Below, in pieces: positions 23,163 through 34,304 of a stretch of DNA of 64,000 nucleotides. The DNA is taken from positions 1,488,001 to 1,552,000 of the forward strand of contig CP099419.1 in assembly GCA_024114885.1 (NCBI GenBank), read 5' to 3'. Position numbers and translations under genes: made by a program. The notes below the pieces were generated by a model, which did no database searches, was not told where the DNA came from, and was given only the letters and a program-made list of their open reading frames with translations. How positions within the stretch are numbered: position 1 is the first letter of the stretch; the number at the start of each line of letters is the position of its first letter. Source of the stretch: Septoria linicola. Lineage: Eukaryota > Ascomycota > Dothideomycetes > Mycosphaerellales > Mycosphaerellaceae.

Positions 23163-23798
23163 ATCCGGCCCTCTCCAGCACGTCCATTTCGTGCGGGCCT
23201 CCCGGTTGTCTCTGCAGTCGTCAGCTCTCCCGGCCTGATGAGCGACGATCTTGCGCATTTTTCACTTCTTCTCGATACTCGTTTCGCGTCTCTTGCTCAA
23301 GCAACTTTGGCACTTGAGTAAGAGATGGCATGTGGTATGACTTTGAATGACATTCTCGACACAAAAGATGGTCTAGATCTTGGTGTTTCGATAGAGAAAT
23401 TTCCATAGATCAAGAATTACACGATCGTTGCTTCTCATGTTGTGCTCAGCTTCTCAATGCTTTTTTCTCGATGTGATTCCTTCATTCAAAAGCCGAGCGT
23501 CAAGCTCCGTGCTCGGACCAGCATGTGTGGAAAAAGAACTGAACGTGATCTATACATAAAATTTGTGCACTTTCATTTCAGTCATTTGCCAGTACTCTAT
23601 GTCGAGCGGCATTCGCGAGATCGAGGTATCTTTGGTCTAAGGAAAAAATGCTGTATCATGGCATCTTGTCACAGAGCCATGAGTCCAATCAGGGGAAACA
23701 GAAGAATCCATAACTCCTGTCCTTTCTTTGAGAAACGCCACATCATGCTCTAGACATGCAAAGCCTCCCAAGCACAATACCACAAGGACGCACGGCAT
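23163..23798. other. convergent intergenic region
   Basis: About 640 bp between two convergent stop codons, AT-richer than its surroundings. No gene is seen. It should hold the two terminators. Confidence 0.4.
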
Positions 23799-25116
23799 CT
23801 AGTCTATTGTCATCCTTTGCGGCACCTGCCCTAATGGATGCGGAGGCCCATTGAACTCGTCTCCAGCCCATTTGCCATCTTGCAGCTCTCCTGTGTTCGG
23901 CACCTTCCTCCTTTGAATGTGTGGTTTCAGACCCTTGTTGAAGTTGACCATGCATGCAATAGCAGTGCCGATCGTCACAACCAACAGCAGCAGTGTCAGG
24001 ACCGCAAATGTCGTGAGTGATGAGCGCGCGGCTATGTAGTCTGCTTCTCTTGCTGGGGTGTACATCCTGACGAGCTTGAAGATGAAGTAGGCCATGGCCG
24101 CAAAGTAGATGACGATGATGCAGAACTGGCCGATGTAGCTCTCCTTTCGGTTTATCCAGGCTGCGAGGAGGAGGATGATGATCGTGATGGGTATCGCGGC
24201 GATGGTAAGGTAGAATTCGGAGTCCGACGTGCCTGTCACGACCACGACGAATTGCACTGTGAAGCCGAGGAAGAAGAAGAAGTCGAACTTGAGCAAGGCG
24301 ATGTAAATCTGGAGTCATGTTAGCGAAACGCAGAAGCTTCAGCATAGTCAGACGTACCTGATATGTCAGATACCGCCTCTTCAGGCGCAGATCAGCCGAG
24401 ATGTGCTTGTAGATGGTCCAGGCAAATTCGTTGTACAGCTTCCACGCGACAAATGACAACAGCACCGTTCCAAGTGCTATCACACAGGGTGCAGCTATGA
24501 GGAATGGTCGGAGCTGCACCCACGTATCCTGCTCAATCTGATCCGAGTCATACAATTGGTGGACAGCCTCATCCACTTGCTCCATCTGCACAGACGAGTA
24601 GATGAGCATGCCGAGATTGTATATGCAGATGCCGATGACCTGAATGGTGTTCTTCAACCTGAGCGCATCCCATGCCAGGACTAGCTCGTATATAAAGCCA
24701 AAGATGAAGAGGGCAAGATATGTGGGTATCGTAAATGTCGCCGAGGGCCTCTCATTGCCAGGCGCATTGTTGATCTCTAAGCTGGCCTGGAACTCGCCGA
24801 AGACATATACCTCGAGCGCCAAACTTGCAATGGCCTGGATGAGGACGATGATCATGAACGTCCAGGTCCATTTCGTGTTTGGAATGTACATTTTGCCGCA
24901 CTTTCGTCCTCTGCTGTTTCCCGAGTTTACGACGTTGCGCGTAGTCAGGCCCTCACGATCATGATATCCGCCTGGTTCGTAGGCGGCGCGAGGATCGGGA
25001 TTGTAGATTGGAGGCCGTTGGGAAGAAAACGAGTGGCCGTGGAGCGGCTGGTAGGAGGTATCTTGACCACCGAGCAGGCTGGTGCGCGACTTGTGTTTGG
25101 AAGACGTGGTGGGCAA
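23799..25116 (-). CDS. UPF0658 Golgi membrane protein
   Basis: Exons 23799..24308 and 24358 onward, joined over a 49-nt GTACGT...CCAG intron. About eight membrane segments are visible, four before the intron (beginning TWTFMIIVLIQAIASLALEV) and four after it (for example TIAAIPITIIILLLAAWI). Between them is the family's conserved FAWTIYKHISADLRLKRRYL loop, followed across the splice by TYQIYIALLKFDFFFFLGF. The family is named from an S. pombe Golgi protein and has no known function. The start is uncertain: the frame is open back to about 25190 but has no ATG upstream of 24891. Either translation begins at 24891 (MYIPNTKW, just before the first membrane segment) or an unseen 5' exon supplies the start. 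Confidence 0.8.
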
Positions 25117-26237
25117 GAGAGAGGGCGCTTTGTGCGCCCGATTAGAGTTCTGTCGTTGTCGTCGATATACCTGAGAACACAGAGGGACGTCCTTGTGTTA
25201 TGGAAGTGTGTGATCGAGAGTCGCAGCCGTTTGGTCCCTTCACGACGTGCTTTGGGGTGAGGTGGTGGCTCACGCTTACGAATGGGCGAACCTTGGCCTC
25301 TCAGCGCATCCGGGCGCAGCGCAAGCTGAAGTAACTTAACTAGTGCGGGATACCGTGACACCTTCTTTGGGCGGTTCGCGATGCGGATGGTCGCAGGCGC
25401 AGTACAGTACAGTAATGCAGGAGACAGAGTTTGCTGCAGGATGCCGTGCAACAGGACCTCTACGACTATTGCTGCAGCACTCGATGCGACAAGGCTGTGG
25501 AATTTATGGCACGGGCTGGTTGGAATGTGCAATAATGAATGTAATCGTCGAGTCTGTCGTGTTCTCCCTGGTCCCTCGGATGTGTCCAAATAAGCTCCGC
25601 GTCTGTCGCGATGCCTCGTTCCGGTAGTGCAGAAAACTGATGCGAAAGCAAGGAGATGGGAAGATGTGAAGCGAGCGTGTACCAAAAAAGAAAAAACTTG
25701 TGTTGTTGTAGCTACGTGAGATCTGGCAGGAAAGTGATGATGTGTTTCTCTACATGAGGAAGACAGCAGCAGCAGCAGCAGCAGCAGCAGCAATGCCTCG
25801 TCAACCCGAGTCCAAGGATGGGCGACTAGCTGGGGTGCTGCTGCTGGTCTGACAGGCTGGCTGTGCGAGTCCTGTGTCTGTGTGTCCGGGTCTGGAATTT
25901 CTGTGTGGAGTGGCTTGTGGCTGTGTCAGAGGGAAAGAGGCCGCCAGCAATTCTTCCCGCGTCTGTCTCCATCACACACACACCAGTCAAAACAAGCAAT
26001 AACACACTTGACACGCGTATAGTCACGCGCCGGATGTCACAGATAAGGTCAGTCGCTGCCGTTCTTCCTTTCTCCTTCCTCCTCCATACCATGATGACCA
26101 TGTATATAACCTTAGAACCGTTGCGAATGACTCTTCGGAGACTGATCGTACCTACTCCATTTCTGACAACATATCCGCTCACTGTCATCCTTGCATTGAA
26201 TAATGAACAACATACTGACGGCGAGAAACAGTAGATA
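25117..26237. promoter_or_regulatory. divergent region between UPF0658 and lysyl-tRNA synthetase
   Basis: About 1.1 kb with purine/pyrimidine-rich and TG-rich tracts and an AGC microsatellite. Open frames on the minus strand here (25117-25793 and 25826-26611) are low-complexity or antisense and are not accepted. A 5' exon of the UPF0658 gene may lie here. Confidence 0.4.
25764..25792. repeat. CAG/AGC triplet microsatellite
   Basis: About nine uninterrupted CAG triplets on the plus strand in a non-coding region. It is probably polymorphic. Confidence 0.9.
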
Positions 26238-28035
26238 ATGTCAAAAGAAACCATCACCCGTCGTCTTCGACCATATCTTTTCAATGGCTTCAAGCGTTCC
26301 CACTTCCACTTCCCAACGCGTGCTCTGTCGTCTTCCGTCCAATGCCTTGCGAAGCAGTCACAGCCCGATGTGACCCATGACTTTGAGAAGAGAATAGCGC
26401 AGCTAGAGTCTCGCAGGTCGAGGACGGAATGGTATCCCAGGATTGGTGATGTAGCTCCTGCTCGAGGCATTGGCGAGAGGAGGATCTCCAGAAAGACTGT
26501 TGAGCAGCATGGAGACGCCTTGAAGCCAGGCGAGACGCATAAAGTAGCAGGATCAGCGCAGACATTCTCTCTAGCAGGTAGGGCATGACAGGAATCATGA
26601 GAGTGAGCCAACCTCTGACATCCCCCCAGGACGCATCAGCACCATTCGCACTGCTGGGTCGAAACTCGTCTTTGTGGACATTGTTGTCGATGACGGCACT
26701 ATACAGGGCGTTGTTCAGCTGAGCAAGCTGCAGGAAGCCGACCCGAGTGTCACCATTGACGCATTTAAGGCCTTCAGCAAGACCGCCCGCAAAGGCGACT
26801 CATGGCTGATCGAGGGCCACATACATCGCACCGAAAGGGGAGAGCTTTCAATCCTGGCCCACACTCTTCCCCGTCTGCTATCGCCCTCGCTGCATCAGAT
26901 TCCAGAGTCGCTCGAAGACGCGGAAGCCAGGGCACGCAATCGCCATGTGGACATGCTTGTCAATCCGGAGGCCATCGAGACCTTGCAGGTACGGCATCAC
27001 GTCGAAGCCAAGATGCAAGACTTCTTCAATAAGCTGGGATTTGTCAAGGTCACCACACCACTGCTCAGCTCCATGGCGGGTGGCGCAACAGCACGGCCTT
27101 TCGAAACCGTAGCAACAGAGCTGTCCGACGAGACCTTGAACCTACGAATCGCTCCTGAGCTCTGGCTCAAGCGGCTCATCGTTGGTGGCATGAACAAAGT
27201 GTATGAGATTGGCCCTGCTTTCCGCAATGAAGGAGTGGATGCAACTCACAATCCGGAGTTCAACATCTGCGAATATTATCAAGCCTATGCTACGCTGGAA
27301 GACCTTATGCAAACTACAACCCAGTTGCTATATGCCCTGAACGAGCATATGCACGGTATTCGGGAGAAGGAAGAACTTCTCTTCTTACAGCCTGCCGACT
27401 TGAACCCGGCAGACGCGTCCGGCAATCGGACTCTGGACTGGCCCACCACTCTCCCGACAATCGAATTCATCCCGACCCTAGAGCAGAAGCTCAATTACAC
27501 TCTCCCTGACCTGCAGCAGCCCGATGCTCATACTACCGTTCTGAACATCTTCCATGAGAAACAGCTTAGCATCCCAAACAACCCGACCCTCCCACGCCTC
27601 CTCGACGCTCTGGCAGCAGTTTACCTTGAACCACTTTCAGCATCACAGCCCGTCTTCATAACTCACCACCCAGCTTGCATGTCCCCACTTTCCAAACACT
27701 TTACGTGTCCCAAAACGAATCAAATCATCGCAGCCCGCGCCGAGCTCTTCTTCCAAGGTCGCGAGTACGCGAACATGTACGAAGAGGAAAACAGTCCATT
27801 CGAGCAGAGACGCAAATTCGAAGAGCAGCTGAAATTGAGGGAGGATGGGAAAGATGCGGAGGCTATGAAGTTGGACGAGCAGTATCTGAGAGTTCTGGAG
27901 TGGGGCATGCCGCCGACTGGTGGATGGGGCTGTGGTGTCGATCGCTTGGTCATGCTGTTCAGTGGAAGAGAGAGGATGGGCGATGTGCTGGCTTTTGGCA
28001 CGTTGAGGAATGTCGTGGGGTTGGGGAAGGTGTGA
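26238..28035 (+). CDS. MSK1: mitochondrial lysyl-tRNA synthetase
   Basis: Model: join(26238..26577, 26630..28035), 581 residues, 52-nt intron. The Arg/Ser-rich N-terminus (ETITRRLRPYLFNGFKRSHF) looks like a mitochondrial import sequence. An OB-fold anticodon-binding domain spans the splice junction (RISTIRTAGSKLVFVDIVVD). The class II catalytic core follows: motif 2 as VYEIGPAFRNEGVDATHNPEF and motif 3 as GWGCGVDRLVMLFSGRERMG. This is the arrangement of class IIb lysyl-tRNA synthetases, which charge tRNA-Lys with ATP. The HNPEF and GxGxDR signatures fit Lys rather than Asn or Asp enzymes. The mitochondrial location is inferred from the leader and divergence from cytosolic forms. Confidence 0.9.
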
Positions 28036-28250
28036 AGGTGGATAAGTTCACATGAAGATGTGTTGAATGTTTAAAGCAGACATTACCTTCCACTACACGA
28101 GCCGCATCTCGAGTCTTTCTCCGAGTACCGTCGCAGGGCAGGTCAAGGCACGTTGCCATAGTTTTCAGCTCATATCAGAAGCATCGTTCAACGCCACCTG
28201 TGTGAGAAACACCACCTCGACTCGACCCCAATTCAACCGCGTCAAACCAT

Positions 28251-29075
28251 CTAATCCTCAAGCCACTCCTCCGCAGTCCTCCCAGCAACCCACCTCAAAT
28301 TCCCCAGCACCATTTCACACACTCTCCACGGCGCACCATTAGCCCTCAAATCAGCCGCCGTACTCGTCGCACTCGCAGCCACAGCCACAAGATCATTATA
28401 CGCATCAGCCGCATTCGGATCTGCAGGAAAACACCCCAACTCAGGAAACTTCCCTTCAAAAACATGCTTGCACCACTCCATGAGATTGGCCCAGTTGCAG
28501 CCACCGCCCAGCGACAGAGTGACGTTGGCCTCCACCTGCGGGGGGACCCAAGCGAAGAACTGACGTTGGAGGGTGCTGTTGCAGTCGCGTGTGTGGATGT
28601 TGAAGAAGTTGACGGAGAACCACATTTTGTGGGTTTCGTTTCGGATTTGCTTGTTGGTGAGGAGGAGGCCTGGTTCGCGGAGACTTGGGGTCACGAGAAG
28701 CATTTTGCTGGGGTCGTCTTCGGACTCGGTGAGTGCGAGCTCCCAGATTGCGTTGCGGAGTTCGGCTGGGAGGTTTAGAAGGTGGCATTTTGACTGGGAT
28801 GCGGGTTAGATTCCCTGGTTCATGCAAAATGGCAGGGCATGTTATGCAACCTACCCTGGACTCGACGCGGGCTTGGACTTGTGCTGTGGCTGGCGTCTTG
28901 ACCAAACGGATCTGCATGTTTGTCAATATGGCTGCGTACAGGATCTCTGGGGGCTTGTTCTCACCTTTGCCTTGCTCCTGCGGTCTGCAAGCCTAGGGCG
29001 CTTTCCGTTCTTGGCCACGAGGCACAAAGCCTTGGCCGCCTCGACGGACATATCTGCCTTGCGCTTCGGTGGCAT
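28251..29075 (-). CDS. LPAEL-type (F-box-like) protein of unknown function
   Basis: Model: complement(28251..28793, 28965..29075), 217 residues, 171-nt intron. The first exon encodes a Lys/Arg-rich start, MPPKRKADMSVEAAKALCLV. Exon 2 opens with CHLLNLPAELRNAIWELAL, the hallmark of the many small F-box-like proteins of Dothideomycetes, and then LLTNKQIRNETHKMWFSVN. This N-terminal motif typically folds as an F-box-like helix bundle, and the rest is a mixed domain of unknown role. Function cannot be given. It lies tail to tail with the lysyl-tRNA synthetase gene, about 215 bp between stops. Confidence 0.72.
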
Positions 29076-29785
29076 GACAATAGGAGTAGGGAAGTGTTTG
29101 CAGATGGCTTTGGATGAAGAGAAGTATACGATCGAAGTTGTCGAAGCAGTCTGCCGAATCATAAAATCTGTCGTCCAGTGTGGATGTTGATGTTCGAAAG
29201 AAGAACGGATGCAATCGCGCAATGAAAAGGATGTCTCGCGAGACTAGCGCACGCACGATGATGCGTTCGCGATGCTATTGTCGATGAAATGACAATAGCA
29301 TGCACGAGCAGAAGTTGATGCACGTTCACTTCTCCATGTGCCAAGTGCTGCAACTAGGTGCATGCCAACTTCCTGATTGGCTCGCGGTTTCTCGAAATTC
29401 TGCTCTGGGCTCCACTTTTCCGCATGCCCACGTGCTGCGCCTTTGGCACTGGTATTGTAGGGCTATTGTCGAGATGCGCACTTCCTTGCAGCAAACATTC
29501 GGACTCGCTGAGGACCTGCTCTGTGCGTCGACGGACAGACGAATGACTAGGGCTTCACGCGTACTGTGACCAAGGGATGCCGTGTAAATCGATAAGAGAT
29601 TGTGAGATCAACCATTACAAGCTACCGCAGCTATGTATCGACCCAAAATGCTGCCTCGAGCTCGCGAAAGCCTCCATCTAGAACACCTGCCGGCTCAGAT
29701 GCTTGAACTCAGGCATCGCCATTGATCGGCAACTCGTCGAAGCACGCTGAGAGCGCAAGCTCAGTCTCCGACCACGTATCGCACA
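29076..29785. promoter_or_regulatory. intergenic region upstream of the LPAEL-type gene
   Basis: About 710 bp with no supportable gene. It should hold the promoter of the minus-strand LPAEL-type gene and the terminator of the kinase gene. Confidence 0.35.
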
Positions 29786-31657
29786 TCAAGCTGCAAGCGC
29801 AAGCCCCACAGCATATGCCTCTGTCTGAATTCCAAGCGATAGATCGTGCTCAGGGTCACTGATGGATTGCCATCCAGAGAGAGCTGGCGACATGTAGTCA
29901 TGGCCCAGCATGTACTGCAGAATCTCTTGCTTCAACTGATTAGGCAAGATACGATCTTGCGGCCTTCGTTGTACACAACGCTCGATCAAGTCGATCAATT
30001 CGTCAGTGTAGCTTGGATGGAAGCTGCGCAGACTCTGCCCTCTGCCGCCTGGCGCAGCAATGAAGGGGCACGATCCTCCGAAGCTCTGATTGCGAACCAA
30101 GCGATACATTGTCATCCCGACAGCTGAGTGTTCATCAGCTACCAGACTTGAAGCTAATATCGGAAGTTTACATACCATAGACATTCGTCCACGCCAGGAG
30201 CTGATCGTCGTCACCCACTTCCCATGCCTGGTACTTACCAGTCTCCATCGCCGCACTATCAACCTGCTCTGGAGCACGATAGAAACGAGTGCCCGCACGC
30301 TGTCTTGCATAGACAGTGGGGTTCTTGGGTTCAAATGTGTTGGTTTCAATGGCAAGGCCGAAATCTCCCTGCAGCCAGTATCAGTCTTTGTTTCGACCAT
30401 CCTCGCGACATGTTACTTGCCAATTTGGCCAGCGGATATCCGGGAAATTTAGCAGATCCATTCGCTGCAAGGAAAATGTTGCCTGGAAATACACATGTCA
30501 GGACTCAACTCGCCGACTCGTGACTTGACGACTGACGAACCTGGCTTAATGTCTCGACTGTTCCCACATTAGCCAACAGCATACATACGAGTCGTGGGTA
30601 CTTACTGGACGATCTGGTCTTGCGGAAGGCCCAGCTTCACTTCGTAGCGCCACCCATCCAGCATCAACGCACATGCATCAGCCATCTGGGAGAACAGAAA
30701 CCACAGGAACGACTCCGGAATTGGTGTGTTCGCTTGGGTGTAGCGATCTGCCAGCGCACTAACGTCACCGAAGCCACAGAACTCGGTACATATCTCAACG
30801 GTCTGTTCCTCCTGTGATGCGTTCCAACTGCGTAGTGCAACGAAGTGGTCATTTGACCTCATGTTCATCCTTTCGGTAAAGTAGGCTTCGGGAGGCATGA
30901 TTTTGTTTCCCTCGTCGCCAAGGGCGGGCTTCCAGTACGCCAGATCATCCCAGCCATGATACTTGAGCCATTCCAGCTTGCGAATCACTCGATCGAGTAC
31001 TCTCCCTCCACCATCGTGACGAACCCATAGACCCGTTGTGTTCATGCCGGATGTATACATATGAACTCCTGACCACTCTCCATCGTATTCTACGGCAAGA
31101 TCAGACTGCTTGAAGAAGTCGTGCAGTGCATCGTTGGTTTTCTTCCGTTTCTTGCTGGCTCTGGAGCGCTCCATCTCTGCCACATTTCGATCTTGGTGTG
31201 CCCAAAGTTCGAGAAAGTCGGATACCTGGTGGGTTTTGAACAGCTCATCTGCCGCGTTGATCGCGGGTAGCAAGGCATCGTAAGCGTCAACCACTGTTCG
31301 ACAAAGAATCGCATTTTCTCGCATCGCGTTGCGAACAGCAGGGTCACTCGGATCTCCCTTGACTGGGTTGACGTTCTCAAAGTTCACGCAAGCTTTTCGA
31401 GCATCATTTGCTCGTTCGTTTGCGACCGTGAAATTGTTAATCGCTGCCATCATCGCCATTCCCACCGCAACCGGACGATTATCCCACGCGGCGTGACATT
31501 CGGCAAGTAGAGCCTCGCGATCGACTAGCAATGTCAGTGATTGTGCTCATCCCATGGCGGTCCATCGCTTACATGATCTGCCATCGCCTACGAGAAGATC
31601 TCTTGTGGCGTTGAAAACCCAAACGGCAAATTGCGATCGAGAGACGGCGGGATCCAT
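29786..31657 (-). CDS. protein kinase-like protein with six exons
   Basis: Model: complement(29786..30123, 30176..30368, 30421..30482, 30541..30557, 30606..31524, 31573..31657), 537 residues. The C-lobe motifs appear only after splicing: catalytic loop VHRDIKPGN (17-nt exon 30541-30557), GDFGLA, and YRAPEQ, then WTNVYAVGMTMYRLV of helix F. The intron 30369-30420 uses a GC donor (GCAAGT). These are active-kinase residues (HRD Asp, Asn, DFG Asp). The N-terminal 300 residues are mostly helical. No clear Gly-rich loop or VAIK lysine is seen, so ATP binding is uncertain. Ser/Thr specificity is assumed from RDIKPGN. The substrate is unknown. It reads away from the P450 gene to its right. Confidence 0.8.
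30541..30557 (-). other. 17-nt micro-exon encoding the kinase catalytic loop
   Basis: Flanked by introns of 48 nt (GTAAGT...GAACAG) and 58 nt (GTTCGT...TTCCAG). Spliced in, it completes His-Arg-Asp-Ile-Lys-Pro and splits the His and Gly codons with its neighbours. No other combination of sites in this stretch keeps the frame open. Confidence 0.8.
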
Positions 31658-32056
31658 ATCGCTGAATGTTAGGTCATACTATGCGCTTATGTTAAAAGAA
31701 TGTATCCAGTGCTGCTGGTCAAAATAACGAATGATCAGGACATAAGTCCCATTTCCGCATCTGGACATACCAAAGCTCTTTGTCCTTCATACTTGCAGGA
31801 GGTCTAATTCACAAGGTCAACACCGCACCTCGGCACACAAAGGAAAGAATAAGGAAAGTCGCCCATTGTCGATCGGAGATTGGAGACCATATGTTGGAGT
31901 CTTGATGTCTTTCATGCAGCAGTACTCGGCAATGACCAAGCGATGGGCAGCGTAGCGAATAGAGATCAGGTCTCTAAAGGTCTGCTTGAGCACATTGTCA
32001 CTAGTGCGAAACCTGGATGTGCTTTAGGCCGTATACAAGCTACCTTTCTGGTAAGA
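31658..32056. other. intergenic region between kinase and P450 genes
   Basis: About 400 bp carrying the promoter of the kinase gene and the terminator of the P450 gene, both minus strand. No gene is seen. Confidence 0.35.
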
Positions 32057-33679
32057 TCATTGCATTCTCGGTATGACTCTCACTTGGAGATTAGTCATTT
32101 TCGTGTTTCCCTCCCAGTCTCCCTGTGCAACCTTCACAGGTTGGATCTGAACCGTATGGTTAGCGATAGGTCCAGTCGCGCAGGCCTTGTCGAATCTCTT
32201 ACCTCAAATGCGTTGATCAAGCTTGCCAGCATCTTCTTCATCTCGATCCTGGCCAGGTGCTGTCCGATACAGACTCGCCTACCATGGCTGAATCCCATGC
32301 CGGTGCGATCCATGTCTCTCCGTTTCTGCTCGTCTACATCTATCCATCTTTCTGGGTCGAAGTGATCGGCCCTGGGTCCGAAGATTGTCTCGTTACGTGT
32401 CGTGCAGACTTCTGCAGTGGACACATCTGTCCCAGCAGGGACATACACCCCACAGATCGTCGCACCTTGAGGTGACACAGTGCGCTGATTGATGTGCGGA
32501 TTCGTGCTAAAGCGCCTAAAACATTCATCATTAGCACCAAGGTTAAGCGACAACGTGAGCAGTGCAAGAGCTCACAATGCTTCTCGCATGACGGCATCGA
32601 GAAATGGCAGCTTCTCAACGTCCGCATATGCCACCGGACAGTCCTTGAGATCAGCATTCAAAATCTCCTTCTCAAGTTTGCGAAAGATGGCGATATTGCT
32701 CAACATATGCAACAAAGCCATCGAGGATATCATGGCGACGGTTTCCGACCCTGCATGTATCGTCGAGATCGTCAAAGCTATCACATCACGAGGTCCAATA
32801 GCATCAGGTGCCACCTGGCTCGCAGCGAGGTATCGACCTAGCAGATCACGCCCAGTCGCGCTCTTGTCGATTGCCTTCCGCTCTTGGATGCGCTTCATAG
32901 CAAGTCCAGCCAGCGCATTCGATGTTTTCTGAAACTTTTGCATGAACCAATTCTTGTAGATGAGCGCTTCAAGAGTGGGCATCACAGCCCAGTTTCTCCA
33001 GTGATCGAAACGAGCTTTACTGCTTGGAAACATGTTGTCAAGATCATACCCGGCCTTGAGGAAACCCCGCGTCTCACTGAAGGCGAGAGTGGCAAGAGTG
33101 TCGAATGACCAGAAGCTTAGCCATGTGTTGAGTGAGACTGCCTCACCTGCTCTGCTTCGAAGTTGATCGAGCAGAATACTGATAGTGGCGTCGATCTGAT
33201 CTTCCTGCTTAAGCCACGTACTTTGCGAGAATCCACTTAAGATGTGCCTTTTGATTTCGGTCACCCGCTTCTCGTCCCTCAATGTAATCAGTGTTGGTAT
33301 CTCTTGTCCGTTGGCTAGAACAGTCAGAGGGCTATACGATCTTGACTATGATGATGATCAGCACTGCACATTACGATGTGTTGTCCACGACTTCTACCTT
33401 TGGATACACCTGGGAAGTGCCATATATTTCTGGAATTGCTTCGGGTTTGGCAAAGGAGATCCTGTTTGGACCCGTTCGCACCACATCGCCATATTGCTTG
33501 TGCAGATCTCCCACGATCTCGATCATATACTCGCCTCGCCACACTCTCACGGCGATCCATAAGTCTGTCACTGACGCCAGGAAAGGCCCAGGAACGTGCC
33601 GTAAGGTGTAGTAGCGTTTCACGAGCGTGATTGACAATACAGCAAGCAGGGCAAGCCCAGCTAATATGAAGATGGGCAT
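32057..33679 (-). CDS. cytochrome P450 monooxygenase
   Basis: Model: complement(32057..32146, 32203..32515, 32576..33345, 33398..33679), 484 residues, introns 52 to 60 nt. An N-terminal membrane anchor (ILAGLALLAVLSITLV) is followed by the proline hinge RHVPGPF. The I helix shows AGSETV, the K helix FLDAVMREALRF (restored by splicing), the PERF-like region DHFDPERWID, and the haem-binding loop GFSHGRRVCIGQHLA with the axial Cys. The C-terminus, TNLQVRVIP, is only reached through the last intron. The first intron is chosen because it gives QVYPKSRSYSPL in frame with TLITLRDEKRV. An ER-bound monooxygenase of the pisatin-demethylase type is likely; the substrate is unknown. Confidence 0.88.
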
Positions 33680-34304
33680 CGTGCCTCAATCGCCTGTCAG
33701 CATGAACGAGTCGATGTTCTGTATGGACGAAGTGATATGGAGAAGATGTTCAAGTTAGCAGGAGTAGACTCGATGATGTGCCATCCCGCAGGATCTCAGC
33801 TCGAGCGATCGGCGTGCCCTATGCGAAGTACCTTGGTAAAAGAAAGTCTATTGAACATAGTGCACTGCCGTGATGAGTAAGACATCTTATACGTCGCTAT
33901 TTAGTGTACAATCTCGTAGACGATGCTGGTCAACGTAGGAGAGTCGACTACCCTCAGATTTGTCGGAGTTGGATCCTGCCAAGTCTCGAAGTCATGCGGT
34001 CGCTGAGCCAACAGCATTTCAGAGTACCTGTGCTCGATGTGATCGTCTTCACCTTGAATATAACTTGTGACTGGAACAACATGGCGAATCAAGACGGAAA
34101 CGGCACTGAGCATGGTAACGGACACGTCCTGGAGGGAGGGAGTCGTCAGCTGGTCGGCCGCACTTGCCAATGAGCGACCCCACCTTCTCGCGATGAGGCG
34201 ATTCTCGGCGAGAAGTTCGTTGTTGGTTGGTAAGACGAATCTATAACTTCACAATTGGTGTTCATAGGTTAGCAAGAGCAATTGTGAAATACTGCCAACT
34301 CACC
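33680..34304. promoter_or_regulatory. divergent promoter region, P450 and VOC genes
   Basis: About 625 bp between divergent starts. A minus-strand frame at 33901-34170 and a plus-strand frame at 33904-34173 mirror each other. The minus one has a plausible amino-acid composition and stays open to about 34240, but it has no recognisable domain and no clear start. It may be the relic of a gene, and I do not call it. Confidence 0.35.

Noticed and set aside
24945..25793. 282-codon minus-strand ORF beginning with poly-Leu
   Set aside because: It begins on a CTG at the microsatellite, is low in complexity, and overlaps the UPF0658 exon in another frame.
25826..26611. 261-codon minus-strand ORF
   Set aside because: It is antisense to the first exon of lysyl-tRNA synthetase and its promoter, has no domain, and overlaps a well-supported exon.
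33346..33397. Alternative P450 first intron of 34 nt (GTAATG...TCAAG)
   Set aside because: It would keep the frame but is too short for a fungal intron. The 52-nt GTAGAA...CATAG intron gives the typical YPKSRSYSPL sequence.
33901..34170. Minus-strand ORF (MASAADQLTTPS...) between P450 and VOC genes
   Set aside because: The composition looks plausible, but there is a mirrored plus-strand frame, no domain and no convincing start or splice site. Left as unassigned.
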